Of a stretch of DNA of 6,946 nucleotides, positions 1 through 5,118 are shown piece after piece (the first letter of the stretch is position 1; every line of letters starts with the position of its first letter). Source of the DNA: Verrucomicrobia bacterium UBA1629. GTDB lineage: Bacteria > Verrucomicrobiota > Kiritimatiellia > RFP12 > UBA1067. The stretch covers positions 38,963-45,908 of the forward strand of contig DCMF01000079.1 in assembly GCA_002321305.1 (NCBI GenBank). Reading direction: 5' to 3'. The notes under the pieces were generated by a model. That model did no database searches. It was not told the DNA's origin and was given only the letters and a program-made list of their open reading frames with translations. Position numbers and translations under genes: made by a program.

Positions 1-19
1 GGGGGGGGGGGGGGGGGGG
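1..19. other. Run of 19 G at window start, probable artefact
   Basis: The first 19 bases are all G and then change abruptly to ordinary coding sequence. The frame of the first gene continues through the run, where it would encode only glycine. Long G runs at read or contig ends are a known artefact of two-colour Illumina chemistry, where no signal is called as G. The position at the exact edge favours that reading. A real homopolymer inside the gene (a possible slippage tract) cannot be excluded from this window alone. Confidence 0.8.
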
Positions 20-1908
20 ATAAAGGCTTCAGCTCCCTCACGAAGTCGATTACGAAGCGCGGTGTGGGTACGCTGCGCCTGAAGCCGATGGAGAAGAACA
101 ACAACACGTGCGACTGGCATGTCTACGGCGGACGGCTGACGACCGCTGACGAATGGATTGGCGGCGTCTACTGCACGTTCGGCAATCCTTCCAAGGGCGT
201 GACGATTCACGTTTACGACGGCGCGACGCTGGAGAATCCGAGCAACTGTGCCTTGGGCAACGACGGCGACACGGCGGAGGCGGAAGATCAGGCCGTAAAC
301 GTCACCGTCCATGCGGGCGGAACGTTCCGTCCCGGCAAGACGGGATCACACGACTATCCGTTCTCGACGGTCAAGGATCTCGTGTTCGACGGCGGCTCGT
401 TCGACTTCACGAAATCGGGCTACTGGGGGAAGGGCCTTCTCAAGGTGACGCGCAAGTTGGCGTTCGGCGGTTCGACGGCTTACACGCTGAACCGTCCGAA
501 CGGCAATGCGGGCAAGATCGCGTTCGCCGCATCGCGGCAGACGGAGATTAACGTCGCCGACATCACGGGCGATGACGCGGCTGACCTGACGATCACGACG
601 GAGAACATCGGGCGAATGCAGGAAGCGTCCGTCGTCGGCGTGAAGAAGACGGGCGCGGGCACGCTGCTGTGGAGCGCGAAGATCCACAACAGCTACCACC
701 TCGTTAACGACAAGGGCGAAAAGACCGGCTGGGCCGGCTGGCTCGGCCTCAACGGCAAGATTTCGGTCGAGGCCGGCAAGCTGATTCTGGCGAACGCCGC
801 GAACGCGATGGAAGGCGACCTTGAGGTTTCGGGTGGCGAACTCTGGCTGGGCGCGGAACGCGGCAAGTATGCCTCGTCCGACACGCGCGCGACCTACGCC
901 GGCAACCTGCAGGTCGAGGGCCGCGAGATCGTCGCGAGCGGCACGGGCAAGCTCGTCCTGCCGCAGCTGTTCATGTTCGGCGGTGAGCCGACGGCGGAAG
1001 ACGTGACGCCGGACGCGGTGACGTTCGTCGCGCGCGACAGCGGCGAGATCCACATCGACGTGCCAGGCAATACGGGCGACTACAACGGCTGCGCCGTGTT
1101 CCCCAACCTGCGGCTCGAAGGCGACGGAAAGCTTGTGGTGAACGGCAACGGCTACTGGAGCAAGGGCGCTGTCGCGGTTCTCGGCACGTTTGCGTTCGCC
1201 GGGGCGACTCCCGTGACGGTCGCGGCAAACAGCCACCAGTGCGACATGATGTCGCTCAACAGCAGTTCGGGCACGACGTTCGATGTGGCCGACATTACCG
1301 GTGACGGTGCGGCGGACGTCTTCTTCAAGCTGCCGATCGGCCTGACGAAGGTTCAGGCGGAGGCCGGGAAGGTCGTCGGCTTCCGCAAGAAGGGCGCGGG
1401 TACGCTCTGCCTGGCGTTCGACGTGTCGGGCCTCGGCGCGGCGGGCTTCGCCAACCTGAACGGAACCGCTTCCGTTGACGAGGGCGCGCTCCAGTACGCC
1501 TGCGACCTGCGGCACATGGACTTTGCGGTCGCGGCGGGGGCCTACCTCCAGCCGTGCGCGGAAGCGCGCGAAAAGCCGTTTGAGCTGAAGAGCCTGACGG
1601 TCGCGGCGGACGGCGGCTTCCGCGTCGTGCCGGGCGACGGCGGCGTGCTGCGCGTGACCGGCAAGCTCGTGCTGCCGCAGAAGGGCATCATCGACATCGC
1701 GGCGGCGGACGAGACGGACGCCGAAAGCCTGAAGGTGACGTTCCTCTCCGTTGCGGACGGGGCGGAAGTCGAGGCGCCGGCCGATTTCAGCGGCTGGACG
1801 TTCACGGTGAACGGCACGACGCCCCCGACGGGCAACTGGAAAATCGTCCGCAAGGGCAATCGGTTCATCGCCAAGGTTGCGCGCGGCTTCCTGTTCACGA
1901 TTCGCTGA
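1..1908 (+). CDS. Secreted autotransporter-associated beta-strand repeat protein, 5' truncated
   Basis: This is the C-terminal part of a large, probably surface-exposed repeat protein; its cargo or partner is unknown. The frame is open back to the window edge and ends at TGA 1906-1908. The first GTG (64-66) lies inside a repeat motif (KRGVGTLRL, from position 55), so it is not the true start. The motif recurs as KKTGAGTLLW (640-669) and KKGAGTLCL (1387-1413). This K-x-G-x-G-T-L pattern is the hallmark of the autotransporter-associated beta-strand repeat (PATR type), which builds right-handed beta-helices. The protein is rich in Gly, Ala, Thr, Val and Asp with short alternating strands. Two modules of about 240 residues are related by duplication. 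The C-terminus ends RGFLFTIR with no autotransporter barrel, PEP-CTERM, LPxTG or membrane segment, so the mode of anchoring is unclear. Such proteins are abundant in Verrucomicrobiota and Kiritimatiellota. The next gene starts about 6 bases downstream, which suggests co-transcription. The family call is good; the function is unknown. Confidence 0.85.
   Translation, partial: GGGGGGDKGFSSLTKSITKRGVGTLRLKPMEKNNNTCDWHVYGGRLTTADEWIGGVYCTFGNPSKGVTIHVYDGATLENPSNCALGNDGDTAEAEDQAVNVTVHAGGTFRPGKTGSHDYPFSTVKDLVFDGGSFDFTKSGYWGKGLLKVTRKLAFGGSTAYTLNRPNGNAGKIAFAASRQTEINVADITGDDAADLTITTENIGRMQEASVVGVKKTGAGTLLWSAKIHNSYHLVNDKGEKTGWAGWLGLNGKISVEAGKLILANAANAMEGDLEVSGGELWLGAERGKYASSDTRATYAGNLQVEGREIVASGTGKLVLPQLFMFGGEPTAEDVTPDAVTFVARDSGEIHIDVPGNTGDYNGCAVFPNLRLEGDGKLVVNGNGYWSKGAVAVLGTFAFAGATPVTVAANSHQCDMMSLNSSSGTTFDVADITGDGAADVFFKLPIGLTKVQAEAGKVVGFRKKGAGTLCLAFDVSGLGAAGFANLNGTASVDEGALQYACDLRHMDFAVAAGAYLQPCAEAREKPFELKSLTVAADGGFRVVPGDGGVLRVTGKLVLPQKGIIDIAAADETDAESLKVTFLSVADGAEVEAPADFSGWTFTVNGTTPPTGNWKIVRKGNRFIAKVARGFLFTIR
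292..672 (+). repeat. Internal protein module, copy A
   Basis: This is the first copy of a diverged module within the truncated repeat protein. Landmarks in order are SGYWGKG, then VADITGDDAAD (from 556), then KKTGAGTLLW. The same landmarks appear in the same order in copy B. The SGYWGKG and VADITGD landmarks are offset by 732 bases (244 residues), and the KTGAGTL landmark by slightly more. Confidence 0.75.
1015..1413 (+). repeat. Internal protein module, copy B
   Basis: This is the second copy of the module, with landmarks NGYWSKG, VADITGDGAAD (from 1288) and KKGAGTLCL. DNA identity to copy A is local only, so the duplication is old and is held at protein level. The copies are separated by a linker that carries short GKLxL-type strands. 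Confidence 0.75.
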
Positions 1909-1914
1909 CGACGC

Positions 1915-4137
1915 ATGATGACAATGGACATGAGACTCTTTCGGCAAGCTGTTTTCGCGGGTGGCATCGTCCTCTCGTCGGGCGCCTTTGCGGGCGCCGG
2001 ATGGGAGGTGCTGCCGATCTACGGCGGCGGACGCATCCTCGACGTGTTCTTCACGCGCAATCCGCAGGTCCTGTATGCGGTGAGTGACGTGGGCGGCCCC
2101 TACCGCACGGACGACGGCGGGCTCTCGTGGCGTCCGCTCCACGTCGGCTACCCCCACGCCTGGCGTGTGCGGCAGATGAACAAGGCGTATACGCTGAACG
2201 TCGATCCGCGCGACGAGAACAGCGTGATCGCCGGATGCGGCGACGACCCGAAGCATCCGGGCGGCATTCTCGTGACGCGCGACGGCGGGAAGACGTGGCG
2301 GGAGACGGCCGTCGCGAACTTCCGCGCCAACGCGCCGTTCCGCAAGACGATGGGGCGCACGATCGCCCGGAACCCGTTCAACCCGGACGAGCTGGTCGCG
2401 GGCTGCGACAGTTCGGGGCTCCTGAAGTCGCGCACGAACGGCAGCGTGTGGAAGCCGGTCGGACTCGACGGACGGTATTTCACCTGCATCCGCTACGACG
2501 CGAACGTCGAAGGGCGCATTTGGGCGACCGCGCCGGGAACCGAGGACATCCCCGGCGAGGCCCGCTGGTTGGCGAACGGGCGCATTCCCCATCCCGTGCC
2601 GCAGGCGGAACGCACGCGCGGGTTCTACCGGTCGGACGACGGCGGCGCGAGCTGGACGCGGCTGGAGATCGGGCGCATCCCGACGGAGTTCACGCAGGTC
2701 AAGGGCGACCCGTGGCTCGTCGGCATCTTCGACGAGTGCCGCATCCGGCGTTCACGGGACGGCGAACAGTGGGAGGACTTCCACGCGGGGCTGCCCGAAC
2801 TGCCGCCCGGCACGCACGTCTGGGACAACTGGAACACGCAGAAGGGCAATTACCAGGCGATTTCCGCCGGGGACGGCTTTTGGATCGTCGCCGACACGCG
2901 CGGCAACTGCTTCACGCGCGGCGTGAACGACGCGGCGTGGAAGGCCGCGCCCATGAAGACGGCCGTCGCCTCCGATCCGGCCTGCGAGCCAGGCGTGCGC
3001 AACTTCATGCCGCAGACGACGGCGGTCGTCGTCGATCCGCGCGATGCGCGGCACTGGCTGTCGTCCGACTGGTACACGATCTGGGAGACGACGGACGCGG
3101 GCGAGAACTGGCACACGCGCATCCGGGGCATCCAGCAGATCTGCCCGTTTGTCCTCGCGGCGAGCCCGTTCGACGTGCAGACGCTGTTCTACGGCGCGGC
3201 GGACAATCCGCTCTACGTCTCGCATGACGGCGGCAAGTCCTTCCGTCACCTTCACCGCGAAGGTCCGCTGGCGGAGAGCGTCAACGCGGTCGCGTTCTCG
3301 CGCGTGACGGAGGGGCTGGCCCTCGTCTGCGGCGGCAAGTTCGCGCCGTGCGTCCGCCGCACGCGCGACAACGGGCGGACGTGGGAGGTGTGCGCCCAGA
3401 AGGGGCTTCCTGAGCAGAAGCCGGACCTGGCGTGGACGGTCGGCGACGGCTTCCATCCCGTCTACTCCGTGGCGGTGCATCCGAAGGCGGACGTCTTCTA
3501 CGCGGCGGCCGGAGGCTGGGTCGGCGCGGGCAAGGGCGGCGTCTACCGCTCGACGGACGCGGGCGAGACGTGGGACTGGTTCGGCGAAGGGCTGGAGGAG
3601 GATCGCCTCTTCTTCAAGATGATGGAGTTCGGCAACGGCAACGCGCTCGCCGTGTCCGAGTCGGGCGATCTCGTCTGCTGGGGCATGGACGGAAAGAAGG
3701 TCTACCGCCGGGGGCCGGCGGACGACCGGTGGACGAAGCTCGACTTCACGATGACGCAAAAGGCCGGACGCGGCACGCCGGCGGTGACGGCCGTGCCGGG
3801 GAGGCCCGGCTGGTTCATGGCGGACAAGGGGAACGAGGACGCGGCGCTCTTCCTCTCGCGCGACGGCGGGCGCACCTTCGAGCGGCAGTGGCTGATGAGC
3901 GGCGAGTTCCAGCGCGTCGCGTGCGACCCGTTCATCCCCGGCCTGCTCTATGCCGCCGGGACGGACGCCGTCTACGTCTCGCGCGACTACGGCGCGCACT
4001 TCGCCGTCCTGCCTGGCGGCTACGACTATCCCTGCGACTTCGAGCCGACGCTGTTCGCCGACCGGGGGCGGCTGTGGGCCACGGTCGGTGGGTCGGGGTG
4101 CTTCATGCGCCGCGTGTTCAGGTGGACGGAGGACTGA
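1915..4137 (+). CDS. Secreted BNR/Asp-box beta-propeller protein, GH74-like
   Basis: This is a 740-residue exported protein predicted to fold as two beta-propellers. A signal peptide covers about residues 6-26 (MRLFRQ, a hydrophobic core, then AFA before GAG). ATGs at 1915, 1918, 1924 and 1930 are all possible starts; none has a clear Shine-Dalgarno site, and the 1930 start gives the neatest signal peptide. Asp-box motifs (S/T-x-D-x-G-x-T/S-W/F) occur near residues 64-72, 121-128, 239-247, 279-286, 391-399, 436-443, 483-490, 546-553, 648-655 and 689-696, with a degenerate one at 171-179. The N-terminal segment (YGGGR, then LYAVSDVGGPYR) resembles the start of GH74 xyloglucanases, where the Asp of the T-D-V/I-G-G-A-Y-R motif is catalytic; here that residue is D58. 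The second GH74 acid motif (GDIGGFRHDD-like) is not seen. Known relatives include GH74 endo- or exo-glucanases, sialidase-like proteins and Vps10/Ycf48-type propellers. Glycan binding or cleavage is inferred. It sits between the repeat protein and the phosphoesterase with almost no spacing. Confidence 0.85.
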   Translation: MMTMDMRLFRQAVFAGGIVLSSGAFAGAGWEVLPIYGGGRILDVFFTRNPQVLYAVSDVGGPYRTDDGGLSWRPLHVGYPHAWRVRQMNKAYTLNVDPRDENSVIAGCGDDPKHPGGILVTRDGGKTWRETAVANFRANAPFRKTMGRTIARNPFNPDELVAGCDSSGLLKSRTNGSVWKPVGLDGRYFTCIRYDANVEGRIWATAPGTEDIPGEARWLANGRIPHPVPQAERTRGFYRSDDGGASWTRLEIGRIPTEFTQVKGDPWLVGIFDECRIRRSRDGEQWEDFHAGLPELPPGTHVWDNWNTQKGNYQAISAGDGFWIVADTRGNCFTRGVNDAAWKAAPMKTAVASDPACEPGVRNFMPQTTAVVVDPRDARHWLSSDWYTIWETTDAGENWHTRIRGIQQICPFVLAASPFDVQTLFYGAADNPLYVSHDGGKSFRHLHREGPLAESVNAVAFSRVTEGLALVCGGKFAPCVRRTRDNGRTWEVCAQKGLPEQKPDLAWTVGDGFHPVYSVAVHPKADVFYAAAGGWVGAGKGGVYRSTDAGETWDWFGEGLEEDRLFFKMMEFGNGNALAVSESGDLVCWGMDGKKVYRRGPADDRWTKLDFTMTQKAGRGTPAVTAVPGRPGWFMADKGNEDAALFLSRDGGRTFERQWLMSGEFQRVACDPFIPGLLYAAGTDAVYVSRDYGAHFAVLPGGYDYPCDFEPTLFADRGRLWATVGGSGCFMRRVFRWTED
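4128..4133 (+). promoter_or_regulatory. Shine-Dalgarno site of the phosphoesterase gene
   Basis: GGAGGA lies 6 bases before the ATG at 4140, within the last codons of the propeller gene. It is the only strong ribosome binding site among the four genes. It fixes the phosphoesterase start at 4140, even though the same reading frame is open far upstream. The stop of the propeller gene (4135-4137) falls between site and start, an arrangement typical of translational coupling. Confidence 0.85.
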
Positions 4138-4139
4138 CG

Positions 4140-5114
4140 ATGGACAGAAGATCGTTTCTCAAGGGCGCGTTCGGCGCGGGAGCGGTGATCGCGACGTCGC
4201 GGCTGCCGGCGGCGGAGACAAGGGAAGACCTTTCCCTGTTCGCGAAACGGGGTGCCTGGGAGCAGCTGTCGATCGCCTACGGCGCGGTGGAGATCGGGCT
4301 GGAGAGGCCGTTCTCCGTCCTGCACATCTCCGACACGCACCTGACGGCGGCGGGCGAGGGCGAGAACCTGAAGAAGCAGACGCTGTGCTGCAAGCGCACG
4401 CGCGGCTTCGGCGGGCGGCAGGAGGAGGCGCTGCGCGATTCCATCGCGTGGGCGAAGCGTCACTGCGACTGCCTCGTCCACACGGGCGACCTGATCGACT
4501 GGCAGAGCGAGGCGAACTTTGCGCTCGTGAAGAAGTATTTCGGCGACGGCCTGACGGGCTGCCTCGGCAACCACGAGTTCTCGACCGACATGTGGCTGAG
4601 CGAACCCAAGGAGACGCCGACGGAAGCCTACAAGGAAAAGACGCGCGGCATCCTTTCGGAGGTCTTTCCCTTCGACGTCTCGCTGTCGTCCACGGTCGTG
4701 AACGGCGTCAACTTCGTGACGCTCGATGACGTCTACGGCACCGTCACGACCGAGCAGGTCGCGCGCTTTGCGGCGGAAGTGAAGAAAGGGCTGCCGATCG
4801 TCCTCTGCCTGCACGTGCCGTTCTTCACGGACACGATCTGCCGGGCGCAGGCGCACTACTGGGACTGGAGCAACCCGAAGTTCAGGCGCGCGGACGTTCC
4901 CGTCGAGGGGTGGTTTCTCGCCGACTTCCTGCGTCAGCGCGAAGACCCGGTGACGCAGGACTTCATCGCCTCGCTCAAGGCGCAGCCGCTGCTCAAGGCG
5001 ATCCTCGCGGGGCATCTGCATATCACGGTGGAAGACCGCTTTTCGCCGACGGCGATGCAGTATGTCGTCGGCGGCAATTTCATGTTCCACGGACGGGAGA
5101 TCCTGTTTTTCTGA
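4140..5114 (+). CDS. Tat-exported calcineurin-like metallophosphoesterase
   Basis: This 324-residue enzyme is predicted to hydrolyse phosphate esters with a two-metal centre outside the cytoplasm. The N-terminus MDRRSFLKGAF matches the twin-arginine motif (R-R-x-F-L-K), followed by a mild hydrophobic stretch and likely cleavage after PAA (residue 25). All family motifs appear in order: D65-T-H67 (in SDTHL), G116-D117-L-I-D120, G143-N144-H145-E146, H225 (in LHVP) and G291-H292-L-H294. This is the complete ligand set of the PF00149 family, so the protein should be active. The insertion at about residues 150-190 and the Trp/Pro-rich stretch at 239-258 probably shape the active-site entrance. There are seven cysteines (83, 84, 109, 111, 141, 223, 234). 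Tat export fits a protein that loads metal and folds before transport. The gene starts 2 bases after the propeller stop and ends 4 bases before the beta-galactosidase. The substrate is unknown: a phosphorylated glycan, a nucleotide or another monoester or diester are all possible. Confidence 0.93.
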   Translation: MDRRSFLKGAFGAGAVIATSRLPAAETREDLSLFAKRGAWEQLSIAYGAVEIGLERPFSVLHISDTHLTAAGEGENLKKQTLCCKRTRGFGGRQEEALRDSIAWAKRHCDCLVHTGDLIDWQSEANFALVKKYFGDGLTGCLGNHEFSTDMWLSEPKETPTEAYKEKTRGILSEVFPFDVSLSSTVVNGVNFVTLDDVYGTVTTEQVARFAAEVKKGLPIVLCLHVPFFTDTICRAQAHYWDWSNPKFRRADVPVEGWFLADFLRQREDPVTQDFIASLKAQPLLKAILAGHLHITVEDRFSPTAMQYVVGGNFMFHGREILFF

Positions 5115-5118
5115 AGTC

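Noticed and set aside
64..66. GTG as a start codon for the repeat protein.
   Set aside because: It sits inside a K-x-G-x-G-T-L repeat, and the frame is open further upstream with matching protein character. The true start is outside the window.
556..591. Dockerin or FG-GAP-like calcium loop (ADITGDDAAD, and the copy near 1288).
   Set aside because: There is only one loop per module, no paired helices and no FG-GAP propeller context. It fits a turn within the beta-helix-type module.
346..2592. A 748-codon open frame on the minus strand spanning the first two genes.
   Set aside because: It is Arg/Ala/Val-rich with no domain pattern and is antisense to two well-supported genes. Long antisense open frames are expected in GC-rich DNA with G/C at third positions.
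2127..3227. A 366-codon plus-strand open frame overlapping the propeller gene in another frame.
   Set aside because: It is strongly Arg-rich, a frame shadow of the real gene. The Asp-box repeats are continuous only in the frame that starts at 1915.
2752..3999. A 415-codon minus-strand open frame inside the propeller gene.
   Set aside because: It has low-complexity Arg/Val/Ala composition, lies opposite a gene with clear Asp-box repeats, and has no recognisable motif.
3432..4139. Upstream extension of the phosphoesterase reading frame into the propeller gene.
   Set aside because: The extension is Arg/Gly-rich shadow sequence. The Tat signal at 4140 and the Shine-Dalgarno site at 4128-4133 set the true start.
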